Source: an uncultured Chlorobiaceae bacterium | GTDB taxonomy: Bacteria > Bacteroidota > Chlorobiia > Chlorobiales > Chlorobiaceae | Assembly (NCBI GenBank): GCA_903882665.1 | Contig: CAIRXW010000021.1 | Span: 1 to 64,000, forward strand | DNA: 64,000 bases | Direction: 5' to 3' | Part shown: positions 35,916 to 46,600 of the stretch, piece by piece | Layout: each line of letters opens with the position of its first letter | Numbering within the stretch: position 1 is the stretch's first letter | Position numbers and translations under genes: made by a program | Notes under the pieces: model-generated | Database searches by the model: none | Seen by the model: only the letters and a program-made list of their open reading frames with translations | What the model was told of the DNA's origin: nothing

Positions 35916-38900
35916 CACTGACTGAGCTCTCCATAAAACGGCCAACCCTGATTGTCGTCCTTTTTACCGTTCTTGGTATTCTGGGTCTTTTCAGTTACCG
36001 GCAGTTGCAGTATGAATTATTGCCGAAGATGACCCCGCCCGTTGTGACGGTCTCCATCCGTTATCCCGGCGCTTCACCTTCTGAAGTTGAGACATCGCTG
36101 ACCAAACCGGTTGAAGAGGCGGTTTCGGCCATTGAGAAGATCGCCTCCATCACCTCTACCTCGACCGAAGGGATGTCGGTCGTTGCCATTGAGTTCTCCA
36201 ACTCCGCCAATATCGAAAAGGCGCTGCAGGATGCACAGCGCAAGATCAACGAGGTACGCGACCGTTTTCCCACAGAGGCGAAGGCGCCGGTCATCACCCG
36301 CTTTGCGCTTGATGAGGCTCCCGTGCTGCGTATCGGAGCAACTTCATCGCTGCCCGATACCGATTTTTACCGCATGCTCAAGGATGACATCAAGCCCCAG
36401 CTTGCAAGTATTGCCGGTGTGGGTCAGGTCTATCTGCTTGGAGGGCGCGAGCGTGAAATCAGGGTCAATATCGATCTTGAACGGCTGCAAAGCTATGGCA
36501 TCATGGTGCCCGATCTGCTCAAAGAGGTCGGGAAAGCCAATATTGATTTTCCTGCCGGCAAAATTGATGACCGCGACAAAGAGTTTGTGGTGAGGCTTGC
36601 CGGAAAGTTCACAAGTCTTGAAGAGCTGAAAGCGCTGGTGCTGCGCTCCACCAACGCCGGTACGGTTATGCTCCGGGATGTTGCTGAAGTCGAGGATGGC
36701 TTCAAGGAGATCACAACACTCACAAGGGTGAATGGCCGGAGTGCTGTTGGTATCATGGTGATGAAACAGAGCGATGCCAATACGGTTGACGTCAGCCGCC
36801 TGACAAGGGCAACCCTTTCGCGCCTTACAGCACTTTACCACGACCGGAACCTCTCGTTCGATATCGCCCAGGACTCATCGACCTTTACGCTTGAGGCGGT
36901 CAACGCTGTTCAGCAGGATCTTATGCTTGCGGTGCTGCTTGTCGCACTCGTCATGATGCTCTTTCTGCATAGTTTGCGCAACTCTCTTATTGTGCTGGTT
37001 TCCATACCGACTTCGCTGGTAACCACCTTCATCGGTATGTATCTTTTCGGATTTTCACTGAATTTGATGACGCTGCTCTCCCTTTCGCTGGTGGTTGGTG
37101 TGCTGGTGGATGACTCAATTGTGGTGCTTGAAAATATTTACCGCCATCTTGAACGTGGCGAAGAGCCCCGGCAGGCAGCGCTTCTTGGCCGAAACGAGAT
37201 TGGCTTTACCGCGCTCTCCATAACGCTGGTCGATGTGGTTGTTTTTCTTCCACTCTCTCTGGTCAGCGGTATTGTCGGCAATATCCTGCGCGAGTTTTCC
37301 GTTGTCATGGTCATCTCCACTCTTGTCAGCCTTTTTGTCTCTTTTACACTGACGCCGCTGCTTGCATCACGCTTTTCCAAAGTCGAAAATTTTTCGGGCA
37401 AGAACATTTTTGAGCGCTTCGCCATCGCCTTTGAGCGCAACTTTCAGCGCATGAGGGAGCGCTATCTTGATCTCCTCCAGTGGGGACTTCGGAACCCATA
37501 CAAAGTATTTTTTAGTGCAATACTTATGCTCTTTGCCTCTTTCAGTCTGCTTGTTTTCGGTCTTATCGGTGGAGAATTTATCTCGGTATCTGACCGTGGG
37601 GAGTTTGCCGTCAAACTGGAGCTTGAACCGGGAACCCCTCTTGCGGAGACCAACCGCCTGACAAGGAGTGTGGAGCGTCGTCTGACCGGCATGGCTGAGG
37701 TGAAAAAGGTGATGGTCAATGTTGGTTCTTCGACTGAAGGATTTTTAAATCAGAGCGCGGACAATATTTCAGAAATAAACGTCAAACTTTCGCCGAAAGA
37801 GGAACGGACGCGCTCAACTGATGTCATCATGCAGGCAATCCGTCTTAATCTGAAGGATATTGCCGGTCTGAAGGCCAGCATCAACCCGATTGGTATTTTC
37901 GGAACAGCCAATGAGACGCCGGTCGCCGTCATTTTGAGTGGTCCATCAAGAAGCGAGGTGACGCGTGTGGCTCGAGCGTTGCGGGACAGCGTCAAAACCA
38001 TTGCAGGCACGGCCGATGTTCAGCTCACCTCACAGGTGGGGAGTCCGGAGATGCGCATCGTGGTCGATCGTGAAAAAATGGCCTCGTTTGGCATCACCAT
38101 TTCCGATGTCGGTGCTGCCCTCCGTACCGCTTATGCCGGAGATGAAGCTGGCAAGTACCGTGATGGGAGTGATGAGTACGATATCAGTGTTATGCTCGAC
38201 AAACACTACCGTCAGGATACCTCGACGCTTGCTGAAATCACCTTCCGCACGCCGCAGGGCGATACAGTTCGCCTCGGCCAGTTTGTCACCTTTGAACAGG
38301 ATCGGGGTTATACGCAGTTACAGCGCAAGGATCGCAACAATGCAGTCTGGGTCAAGGCACAGGTTGTCGGTCGTCCTGTCGGCAGCATTGGCAAAGAGAT
38401 TGAGCGGATCATGGGGAACATGAAAAGAAAGGGATTCATGCCCGCAACAGTCTCGTCAGCCTACGACTCGGATTTGAAACGTCAGGGTGAATCGAACTCG
38501 ACCCTTATGCTCTCCTTTCTTGTTGCCATTATCTTTGTCTATCTTATCATGGTGGCGTTGTATGATTCCTGGGTGTGGCCGATGGTGGTGATGTTCTCCA
38601 TTCCTCTGGCCATTATCGGGGCTCTTTTTGCCCTTGCCCTTACCGGCAAATCGCTCAGCATCTTCACGATTCTTGGTATTATCATGCTTGTGGGGCTTGT
38701 AGGAAAAAATGCGATACTTCTGGTGGATTTTATCAATAAATTCCGTCTTGAGGGTATGAAACTTTCTGCATCGATCATTGAAGCTGCAAAAGAGCGGTTG
38801 CGGCCTATTCTTATGACCACCCTGACGCTGATTTTCGGACTCCTGCCGATTGCGCTTTCAGGAAGTTCAGGCTCCGAATGGAAATCAGGTCTTGCTGTTG

Positions 38901-39049
38901 CTCTTGTTGGCGGCTTGGCTAGTTCGATGTTTTTGACGCTTCTGGTTATTCCTGTGGTTTATGTCTGGTTCGACAGTGAACCAAAAAAGTTTGCCTGCCG
39001 GGTTGAAAAAATAATCAGGAAGTTCACGGCCCTGAAGCGGCAAGGGTGA
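35912..39049 (+). CDS. RND-family efflux pump (AcrB/MdtB-like)
   Basis: A 1045-residue inner-membrane proton antiporter of the HAE1/RND family. N-terminal LSIKRPTLIVVLFTVLGILG, the PPVVTVSIRYPGASPSEVET motif, the TM4 acidic block VVGVLVDDSIVVLENI and the C-terminal GIIMLVGLVGKNAILLVDF are all typical. The TM4 Asp pair for proton transfer is present. It overlaps the adaptor gene by 4 bases. The substrate (drug, lipid, metal) is not predicted; the sequence has the hydrophobic type rather than heavy-metal CusA hallmarks. Confidence 0.95.
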   Translation: MTLTELSIKRPTLIVVLFTVLGILGLFSYRQLQYELLPKMTPPVVTVSIRYPGASPSEVETSLTKPVEEAVSAIEKIASITSTSTEGMSVVAIEFSNSANIEKALQDAQRKINEVRDRFPTEAKAPVITRFALDEAPVLRIGATSSLPDTDFYRMLKDDIKPQLASIAGVGQVYLLGGREREIRVNIDLERLQSYGIMVPDLLKEVGKANIDFPAGKIDDRDKEFVVRLAGKFTSLEELKALVLRSTNAGTVMLRDVAEVEDGFKEITTLTRVNGRSAVGIMVMKQSDANTVDVSRLTRATLSRLTALYHDRNLSFDIAQDSSTFTLEAVNAVQQDLMLAVLLVALVMMLFLHSLRNSLIVLVSIPTSLVTTFIGMYLFGFSLNLMTLLSLSLVVGVLVDDSIVVLENIYRHLERGEEPRQAALLGRNEIGFTALSITLVDVVVFLPLSLVSGIVGNILREFSVVMVISTLVSLFVSFTLTPLLASRFSKVENFSGKNIFERFAIAFERNFQRMRERYLDLLQWGLRNPYKVFFSAILMLFASFSLLVFGLIGGEFISVSDRGEFAVKLELEPGTPLAETNRLTRSVERRLTGMAEVKKVMVNVGSSTEGFLNQSADNISEINVKLSPKEERTRSTDVIMQAIRLNLKDIAGLKASINPIGIFGTANETPVAVILSGPSRSEVTRVARALRDSVKTIAGTADVQLTSQVGSPEMRIVVDREKMASFGITISDVGAALRTAYAGDEAGKYRDGSDEYDISVMLDKHYRQDTSTLAEITFRTPQGDTVRLGQFVTFEQDRGYTQLQRKDRNNAVWVKAQVVGRPVGSIGKEIERIMGNMKRKGFMPATVSSAYDSDLKRQGESNSTLMLSFLVAIIFVYLIMVALYDSWVWPMVVMFSIPLAIIGALFALALTGKSLSIFTILGIIMLVGLVGKNAILLVDFINKFRLEGMKLSASIIEAAKERLRPILMTTLTLIFGLLPIALSGSSGSEWKSGLAVALVGGLASSMFLTLLVIPVVYVWFDSEPKKFACRVEKIIRKFTALKRQG

Positions 39050-39074
39050 GTGCTGGAGCTGTTATCTTATTTCA

Positions 39075-39491
39075 ATGCAAACGGGTAAAGCTATGCGTTT
39101 TTTTTCAACACAGACTCCTGTTTTGCTGATTTGTCGTGCAGCCCTTTCATTTTCATGGGTTTATCAGGGGGCAGTACCAAAAATTGCCTGCCAGAGCAGG
39201 GGCGAAATCGAGCTCCTTGGCCATATTCTTCCTCTCAATCAGTGGTTGTGTGAGGCGGTTTTCTGGATTGGTGTTGCCGAAATTCTCTTCGGCCTTTTCC
39301 TGCTTGTTGCTTCCCGTGCGTGGGTTTTCTGGCTGAATATTGTAGCGCTGAGCGGCCTTCTTCTTTTCGTAGCCATTTTCGAGCCTGTAATGTTTGCTTT
39401 GCCGTTCAACCCCTTGACACTGAACGTTTCGCTGATTGCGCTCTCGGTGGTCGCTTTGCTGGAACTGAAGAAATTAAAAAATGTAACCTGA
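39075..39491 (+). CDS. DoxX-like small membrane protein
   Basis: A 138-residue four-TM protein of the DoxX-like superfamily, beginning RFFSTQTPVLLICRAALSFSWVYQGAVPK and ending with a hydrophobic hairpin. Such proteins are often quinone- or thiol-linked but functionally vague. The start may be ATG 39075 or 39093. It abuts the next membrane protein directly, so the two are probably co-transcribed. Confidence 0.65.
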   Translation: MQTGKAMRFFSTQTPVLLICRAALSFSWVYQGAVPKIACQSRGEIELLGHILPLNQWLCEAVFWIGVAEILFGLFLLVASRAWVFWLNIVALSGLLLFVAIFEPVMFALPFNPLTLNVSLIALSVVALLELKKLKNVT

Positions 39492-40760
39492 ATGAAGCTG
39501 CACCTTTTTGATGGAGAGTTGAACCCTGTTGCACGGCTTTTTCTCTCTGTTTCAGTCACTGTTATCGCCCTTGCCTCACTCCTTGGAGCGGCAGGGGCAG
39601 TGACCGGCAATCTTTTTCTTTTGAAGATCCATCCCTATCTTTTCTTTATCGGCTTCGGCAACCTTGCCATCCTTATTCTCAACCGTTACCTGACCGCCGC
39701 CATCTATCCTGAACTGAAGATCGACCCCCGCAGGCAGGTGCGTTATATTGCTGTTGTTCTGCTCTCTCTTGTCATGATTGTGGTTGCTGTAGCCATGGAG
39801 TGGCCATTGCTGAAGGCTCTGACCGGGTTGGTGCTCATGATTATGGTTGTGGGGCCGATCAGGGAGATTTTTACCACACTGTCGATTCCGAAAATATGGA
39901 AAGAGGTCTCGGTTCGTTACTACATTTTTGATGTCCTTTTTCTCTTCGTTGCCAATCTTGGGCTCTTTACGCTCGGTCTCAAGGAGGCTTTTCCCGATGA
40001 GCGTCTCATTCCTTTCTTTGTGACCCAGTCTTCCTATTTTCTGGGTTCCTCTTTTCCTCTCAGCATCAGTGTGATGGGTTTTCTTTACACTTATGCATGG
40101 AGTCGCTCATCAAAGCGCGAGCTGGTCAAACGCCTCTTCAGCCTCTGGTTTTATGTTTTTGTTGGCGGAGTTCTGCTTTTTTTGATTTTGATTCTTGCCG
40201 AGAACTACCTGGGGATGATGCTGATCAGCCACTTTCTGCTTTTTGGTGTGATGGCCCTTCTCGGCAGTTTTGCCATCTATCTCTACCACTTTTTCCATAA
40301 AAACTTCCCCCATCCGGCCCTTGCCTTTCTCTTGAGTGGCCTTGCCCTTCTTTTTGCTACAAGTGCCTATGGTATCATGAATATCTACTTTCTCAAGGGT
40401 ATTCATTTCGGCACCATACCTCCCCTCCGCCTTGACAGGATGTGGATTTATCACTCTCATACCCATGCGGCGCTGCTCGGCTGGATAACATGCTCTTTTA
40501 TCGGTATGCTCTATATTGTCATACCCTCAATTGTGCGCGAAAACTCTCTTGAAACACTCAGAAGCGAGATGGCACTCTCGGCATTGCTTCCGAGGCCACT
40601 CATGAAAAAAGCATTCAAACAACTTACCGTGCTTCTGCTCTCGGCAACGGCAATCCTTCTCGCCTTTTTTCTTGAAAATAATCTTCTGCTCGGCGTTGCA
40701 GGCACTCTCTATGGATGTGCAGTTTATTATGTATCGGTTAATCTTCGGCTTGAAATATGA
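39492..40760 (+). CDS. multi-TM protein resembling heme-copper oxidase subunit I-like proteins
   Basis: A 422-residue protein with about 12 hydrophobic segments. Near residue 310, YHSHTHAALLGWITCSFIGMLYIVIP resembles the helix of cbb3/nitric-oxide-reductase-like catalytic subunits and related heme-copper-superfamily proteins, with His pairs. The full set of six conserved histidines cannot be confirmed by eye (other His near 45 and 265), so it may be a degenerate or distant relative rather than an oxidase. A quinone- or NnrS-like role is possible. The ATG directly abuts the DoxX-like gene. Confidence 0.5.
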   Translation: MKLHLFDGELNPVARLFLSVSVTVIALASLLGAAGAVTGNLFLLKIHPYLFFIGFGNLAILILNRYLTAAIYPELKIDPRRQVRYIAVVLLSLVMIVVAVAMEWPLLKALTGLVLMIMVVGPIREIFTTLSIPKIWKEVSVRYYIFDVLFLFVANLGLFTLGLKEAFPDERLIPFFVTQSSYFLGSSFPLSISVMGFLYTYAWSRSSKRELVKRLFSLWFYVFVGGVLLFLILILAENYLGMMLISHFLLFGVMALLGSFAIYLYHFFHKNFPHPALAFLLSGLALLFATSAYGIMNIYFLKGIHFGTIPPLRLDRMWIYHSHTHAALLGWITCSFIGMLYIVIPSIVRENSLETLRSEMALSALLPRPLMKKAFKQLTVLLLSATAILLAFFLENNLLLGVAGTLYGCAVYYVSVNLRLEI

Positions 40761-40787
40761 AATAATATCCTGGCGGAGGATACCATT

Positions 40788-41735
40788 ATGGGCTCTATGA
40801 ATCGACCTTATGTGACGGTGACCATACCGATGTACAATAATGCCCGTTTTATTGGCGAGACGATAGAGTCGGTGCTTTCACAGACTTTTACCGATTTTGA
40901 GCTCCTGATTTATGATGATCATTCGACCGATGGCTCCTATGATATTGCGGCTTCGTTGAGCGATTCGCGCATAAAGCTTTTCAGAAATCCCGAAAACCTC
41001 GGGCCGGAGGGTAACTGGAACAGGGCGATCAGCAAGGTTCGGGGGAAGTATGTCAAGCTTCTCTGCGGTGACGACATTCTTTTTCCTGAATGTCTTGAAA
41101 AGCAGGTTGCGGTTTTTGATGATCCGCTTAATAGTGGAGTAAGCCTGGTGAGCAGTCAAAGGACTATTATTGATCCTGCAGGAAATACCCTTATCAAAAA
41201 GGTCAATTTTGTTGATGGTGGCCGTATGGAACCAGCCGATGTGGTCAGAAAAATGGTTCGTATGGGCACCAATATTATCGGGGAGCCGGGTTGCGGCCTC
41301 TATCCGGCCGACCTGATTGCCAAAATCAGTGGTTACAGCGCCGTTGTGCCCTACACCATTGACCTTGACTTCTGGATACAGATGCTCAAGCATGGTGATC
41401 TCTTTGTGATTGACGAATCACTTTGTGCTTTCCGCATCTCCGACCTCTCCTGGTCATCAAGGATAGGTGAGCTTCGATATGAGCAGTTCATCGAATTTAT
41501 GGAGCAGGCAGCATCTGATGAAAGTCACGGGGTTACTGACCTTGACCTTTTTATCGGAAAAATCAATTGCGCCGTACAGTCGATGACCAGCCTGATGGGC
41601 TTCAAACTTTTTGCCTCTTCAAGCGCAAGAAAAAGAGAGGGAAAGCCGGCAGAAGAGAGCAGGGTGGGGCATGGAAAGCAGGATGCCCATTTTACGGGGA
41701 GAAATTTTTTTTACAACAACGAATTAATCAAGTAG
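40788..41735 (+). CDS. family 2 glycosyltransferase
   Basis: GT-A fold glycosyltransferase: [24 protein letters not shown] at the start, [15 protein letters not shown], then the DxD-equivalent [12 protein letters not shown] near residue 95. It transfers sugars for cell-envelope or exopolysaccharide synthesis; donor and acceptor are unknown. The C-terminal ~60 residues are basic and low-complexity ([14 protein letters not shown]), possibly membrane-associating. It starts with an ATG preceded by ggcggagg. Confidence 0.85.
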   Translation: MGSMNRPYVTVTIPMYNNARFIGETIESVLSQTFTDFELLIYDDHSTDGSYDIAASLSDSRIKLFRNPENLGPEGNWNRAISKVRGKYVKLLCGDDILFPECLEKQVAVFDDPLNSGVSLVSSQRTIIDPAGNTLIKKVNFVDGGRMEPADVVRKMVRMGTNIIGEPGCGLYPADLIAKISGYSAVVPYTIDLDFWIQMLKHGDLFVIDESLCAFRISDLSWSSRIGELRYEQFIEFMEQAASDESHGVTDLDLFIGKINCAVQSMTSLMGFKLFASSSARKREGKPAEESRVGHGKQDAHFTGRNFFYNNELIK

Positions 41736-41742
41736 GCAGGTT

Positions 41743-42108
41743 ATGCAACTCACAGCAAAGCTCGTAGCAATTCTTCCTGAACAGACGGGTGCAGGAAAAA
41801 ATGGAACATGGAAAAAACAGGATATTATTGTTGAAACTGACGGGCAGTACCCCAAGAAAGTCTGCATCTCCCTGTGGGGCGAAAAGTATGACCGGAATTT
41901 ACTCAAGACCGGATCGAAGCTCACCATCTCTTTCGATATTGAAAGTCGTGAATTCAATGGCAAGTGGTATACCGATGTCAAGGGATGGAAGGTTGAGGGT
42001 GACAATGCGGGCGGTGACTCCTGTTCACAGGATCCAGGCTTTTATGCTCCACCAGTTTTTGAGCGTGACGGCGCGACTACTGTTTCCAATGACGATTGTC
42101 CGTTTTGA
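41743..42108 (+). CDS. DUF3127 protein with an SSB-like acidic C-terminal tip
   Basis: A 121-residue protein of the DUF3127 type, an OB-fold-like family seen in Bacteroidetes/Chlorobi: LTAKLVAILPEQTG, WKKQDIIVETDGQYPKKV, then ISLWGEKYDRN and SFDIESREFNGKWYTDVKGW. The last residues are SNDDCPF, closely matching the SSB tip (DDD-I-P-F) that docks repair proteins. This suggests an ssDNA-binding role. It is followed 51 bases later by a DnaQ-like exonuclease. Functional claims are inferred; DUF3127 has no firmly established activity known to me. Confidence 0.75.
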   Translation: MQLTAKLVAILPEQTGAGKNGTWKKQDIIVETDGQYPKKVCISLWGEKYDRNLLKTGSKLTISFDIESREFNGKWYTDVKGWKVEGDNAGGDSCSQDPGFYAPPVFERDGATTVSNDDCPF

Positions 42109-42159
42109 GCTTCAGGCAGCGATTTTTCAGGAATTTCACTCTTCGGAGGAGACCAATCC

Positions 42160-42732
42160 ATGTATCTTTTTTTTGATACCGAAACGACAGGGTTGCCGCG
42201 TAACTGGCGCGCACCGGTGACCGATATCAACAACTGGCCAAGAACGGTTCAGTTGGCTTTTTTATACTGCGACCGTGAGGGTAACCAACTCTCTTCCGGT
42301 GATTATCTTATCAAGCCGGAAGGATTTGTGATTCCATTCTCCGCCGCTAAGATTCATGGCATCTCAACCGAGAGGGCCACGCTTGAAGGAGCGCCGCTTG
42401 AGCAGGTACTGCAATTATTCCATGAGCTTGTTGCTGATGCAGAGGTGCTGGTGGCCCACAATATCAGCTTTGATGAAAAGATCGTGGGCAGTGAACTGAT
42501 AAGGGCTGGAATGCCAAATTCCCTGCCGTCAAAAAGAAAGATATGCACCATGGAGAGTTCAACCGATTTTTGTGCCATCAAGGGGCCTTATGGCAACAAA
42601 TGGCCCAAACTCTCTGAACTCTATTTCCGGTTATTCGGCACAGTATTTGATGAAGCGCATAATGCGGCGATCGATATGCAGGCAACGGCAAAATGTTTTT
42701 GGGAGTTGAAGAGAAGGGGTGTCATCGCGTAA
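42160..42732 (+). CDS. DnaQ-like 3'-5' exonuclease (DEDDh)
   Basis: A 190-residue DEDDh nuclease: Exo I FFDTETTG at 4-11, Exo II VAHNISFDEKI and Exo III AHNAAIDMQATAKCF. It degrades single-stranded DNA or RNA 3' ends, as in DNA polymerase III epsilon or ExoX-like repair enzymes. It stands alone, without polymerase or beta-clamp motif evident. The DUF3127 gene upstream makes a DNA-repair pairing likely. Ribosome site ggaggag before the ATG. Confidence 0.9.
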   Translation: MYLFFDTETTGLPRNWRAPVTDINNWPRTVQLAFLYCDREGNQLSSGDYLIKPEGFVIPFSAAKIHGISTERATLEGAPLEQVLQLFHELVADAEVLVAHNISFDEKIVGSELIRAGMPNSLPSKRKICTMESSTDFCAIKGPYGNKWPKLSELYFRLFGTVFDEAHNAAIDMQATAKCFWELKRRGVIA

Positions 42733-42751
42733 CCGCTAACCATCAATAATC

Positions 42752-43510
42752 ATGAGGCTTTTTGAGAAAATAGCGCTCGTCACCGGAGCAGCGGGCGGGA
42801 TCGGCAGGGCAGTGGCACTCTGTTTTGCCGCGCAGGGGGCCGTTGTGATTGCCAGCGATAGTAATGCGCCTGGATGCGCAGAAACCCTTGCGCTTCTTGA
42901 GCAGAAAGGATGGAGTGGCAGTTCGGTACTGGCCGATGTCACAAAAGAGGAGGAGATCCGTGCGCTCTACCGTCATATCCGAGAGTGCTTCGGGAGAGTT
43001 GATATTGTGGTGAACATTGCCGGTGGAGACTGTGAACCAGCGGCCGATGTTGAGGATATTGACTATCTGAAAATGAGTGCCAATCTTGACTTGAACCTTA
43101 AATCGTGCATCATCTCCTGCCGGGAGGCGGCCCGGTTGATGAAGCCGCAGGGGTTTGGCAAAATCGTCAATATGAGCTCGCTGGTCTATCGTGGGAGTCC
43201 AAACCAGTTCTCCTACTCTGCAGCCAAGGGAGGCATTTACGCCTTTACCCGCTCACTTGCTCTCTCGCTCGGTCGCTATGGTATCACCGCCAATGCCCTT
43301 GCGCCAGCGTTGGTCGAGGTTCCAGCCTTTGTTGCCGCATTGGGCCCGGAACGGTGGGAGATGCTCCGTAAGGAGTGCGCACAACGCTACCCGCTTGGCC
43401 GAATTGCAACACCTGACGATGTTGCCCGTTGCGCCCTTTTTCTCGCCTCCGATGATGCAGCCTTCATTACCGGGCAGATTCTGGAAATTTCCGGGGGAGC
43501 GAGGCTTTGA
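42752..43510 (+). CDS. short-chain dehydrogenase/reductase (SDR)
   Basis: Classical SDR of 252 residues: TGAAGGIGRA at 11-20, NIAGG near 88 (in place of NNAG), catalytic SS and YSAAK (near 155) and the end motif ITGQILEISGGA. Active Ser-Tyr-Lys are all present. Related enzymes reduce acyl or sugar keto groups (FabG-like) or oxidise sugar alcohols. The substrate is unknown. It lies 20 bases downstream of the exonuclease, possibly on the same transcript but functionally unrelated. Confidence 0.88.
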   Translation: MRLFEKIALVTGAAGGIGRAVALCFAAQGAVVIASDSNAPGCAETLALLEQKGWSGSSVLADVTKEEEIRALYRHIRECFGRVDIVVNIAGGDCEPAADVEDIDYLKMSANLDLNLKSCIISCREAARLMKPQGFGKIVNMSSLVYRGSPNQFSYSAAKGGIYAFTRSLALSLGRYGITANALAPALVEVPAFVAALGPERWEMLRKECAQRYPLGRIATPDDVARCALFLASDDAAFITGQILEISGGARL

Positions 43511-43673
43511 GCTCACCCGGATTCAACTGCTTGGCATAGTATAAGAGGAAGAGGACTCTTCCTGGTATTCGTTTTTTGAGTTGGCATTGAAAATAGTTGT
43601 ATTTTGCATAAAAACCAGTGGAGACAGCAGGTTATCGGCTGCACGCTGAAGGATTGAAAAGGTTTTAAACGTT

Positions 43674-46600
43674 ATGATGTTAACTACGGCCACCGAGGTC
43701 GCGCATGTTCCTGTGAACGCTCCGCGCGAGATTCCTTTTAATTATACATCTGCTGGAGATCGACAGGCGATATCGTTCCTGCTTGGCCCGGATATTGTTC
43801 AGATGCTGGATGAGTTGCGCGATTTGCGGGTTACCGGAAGGTCTGCGCGGCTGCTCATGGGTATTATCGGTGAAATTCTCATTCATCGTCGCAATCCTTA
43901 TCTTTTTCAGGAGCTGGTGAACTCTTCTGCCCGTCGCCGCCGCTTGTTTGAGAGGGCCTTTGCCGAGCTTGATACTATTGCGGATATGGCGAATGGTGAG
44001 GCGAGGGTCTCCTCTATTGTGGGTGCGGTGCGTGAGCAGCTTGAGCGCTTTCGTTCGGCCGTTGAGAAGGCGCCTGAACTTCGGCGTCGCATGAAGCGTG
44101 AGCTTGGTGCGGTTGTGGGGGTAAAAAATGTTCTTTTTGATCCGTTTTCTCTTGTGGCTCATGCAACTGATGCTACGGACTGGCGGCTTCATCTTCCTTC
44201 GGCCGTGGTGACGCCTGACGAGGAGTCGCAGGTTGCGCCGCTCATTACAGCGATTGCAGCACTCGGGCTCAACATTATTCCGAGGGGTGCCGGTACCGGG
44301 TTGACCGGGGGTGCGGTTCCGTTGCGGTCGAGGTGTGTGATTATCAATACGGAAAAACTTAACCGCGTTCGGGGTATTTCGGTGCGTGATTTTCAGCTGA
44401 AAAATGGGCAGATATCGCAGGCTTCAGTCATTGAGCTTGAAGCGGGCGTGATTACTGAACGTGCGATGGAGGAGGCTGATGAACACGGTCTTGTCTTTGC
44501 CACTGATCCAACCAGTGAGTGGGCTTGTACGGTCGGGGGAAATATTGCCGAAAATGCGGGGGGAAAGATGGCTGTCCGCTGGGGTACCTGTATCGACAAT
44601 CTGCTTGAGTGGCGTATGGCGATGCCTTCGGGTGAAAACTGGACGGTAAAGCGTGCTGACCACCAGTTGCGGAAAATCATGCATGAGGACAGGGTTCTTT
44701 TTGAGGTGTGGAATGAGTCGGGCAAGAGAATTGATCGCATTGAGTTGTCTGGCACCGATATCCGTAAAAAAGGGCTCTGGAAGGATATTACCAACAAGGC
44801 GCTCGGGGGAGTACCGGGCTTGCAGAAGGAGGGGACTGACGGGGTGATTACTTCGGCTCTTTTTGTCCTTTATCCGAAGTATCCTGAAAAAAGAACGCTT
44901 TGCCTTGAGTTTTTCGGGCCTGACATGGATGAGGCCAGTCGGGTGATTCTTGAGCTGTCAAAAATTTTCCCGCTCCATTCAGAGAATCGTGAGGCGTTGC
45001 TTGCGCTGGAGCATTTTGATGATGAGTATATCCGTGCCATCGACTACAAGGTGAAGGCACCCCGTGCCCAGACGCCGAAAGCGGTGCTGCTGATCGATAT
45101 TGCAGGCAACAGTGCTTCGGAGGTGCAGAGCGGTGTGGAGCGGGTCGAGAGGCTGCTTGAGCCTCATCCCAACACTCTGATGTTTCTGGCCAGGGATAAT
45201 GCGGAGGCGATTCGTTTTTGGGCTGATCGCAAAAAGCTTGGCGCGATTGCCCGGCGAACCAATGCGTTCAAGCTTAACGAGGATATTGTTATTCCGCTTG
45301 AGGCGCTGGCTGAGTTTTCCCGCTTTATCGACAGACTCAATATTGAGGAGGAGCGTTATGCCCAGCGTCGCTTTGTGGAGCGTGCACGCGATCTTCTCGC
45401 AACCTCAACGGTAAGCGGGGATGGCGGGCAGTTTGCCTCAAAGATTCCTGCGGGGGTTGAGCTTTGTCGCATGTTCAGCGGAAAGATTGATGCTGAGTCG
45501 GAAGAGTCGCTCCGTTCACTTGCTGTTGTGCATGAGCTCCGCAGTGAGCTTGGAGAGCTGGTTCAGGGTTATCCTGACATGGAGGCTGCCCTTTATGGCG
45601 CTTATCAGCATGTTCGCGACCGCCGTATTGTGCTGGCAACACACATGCATGCCGGTGACGGCAATGTTCACGTCAATGTACCGGTACTTTCCAACGACAG
45701 GCCAATGCTGGAGCGGGCGGACAAAGTGATTGACCATGTTATGGAGAAGGTGGTTTCGCTCGGCGGGGTCGTGTCGGGTGAGCATGGTATTGGTGTCACC
45801 AAACTGAAATATCTCGATCCGGCCATTGTTGAAGAGCTTTCGCGCTATCGTCGCCGGGTTGATCCGAAAGGAATCATGAATCCCGGCAAGCTTGACGATT
45901 ATGAGCTGCTTGACTATATCTTTACCCCATCATTCAATCGCCTTGAGCTTGAGGCGCATATTCTCCGGCGAGCCCAGATTGAGGTGCTTTCAAAAAAGGT
46001 CGATTACTGTATCCGGTGCGGCAAGTGCAAGACGGACTGCTGTGTCTATTATCCCTCCCGGGGGATGTTTTATCATCCAAGGAACAAGAATCTTGCGATC
46101 GGTTCACTGATTGAGGCACTTCTTTTTGATGCCCAGCGTGAGCGTACTACTGACTTTGCCCTTCTGAAGTGGCTTGAAGAGGTGGCCGACCACTGTACCA
46201 TCTGTCACAAATGTCTTAAGCCATGTCCCGTCGATATCGATAGCGGGGAGGTGTCGGTGCTGGAGCGTGAAATTCTTTCGGAGTGGGGCTTCAAGCACAC
46301 TTCACCGGTCACTGAATTAACGTTGCGCTATCTTGAAAGCCGTTCACCTGCTTTGAATGCCCTTTTTCGTCGTGCTGTGCTGCGAATCGGCGGAGCCGTT
46401 CAGCGGGCTGGTACCAGGCTCACTTCGCCGCTGCAGCCGGAAAATGATCCACCGGCTCTCTATCCGCTTCGTCTGCTTCGCTCTGCGGTGCCGCCGGTAC
46501 CTGAGTATACCCTGCGTGATCTTCTGCCGGAGTGCGGCCCCAATCAGGTGCTTGTTTTCGAGCCTGCAGGCGAGGTTCGAAGTAACGTTTTTTATTTCCC

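Noticed and set aside
43680-44192. 170-codon minus-strand ORF opposite the FAD/iron-sulfur fusion
   Set aside because: No family signature and fully inside the well-supported plus-strand gene.
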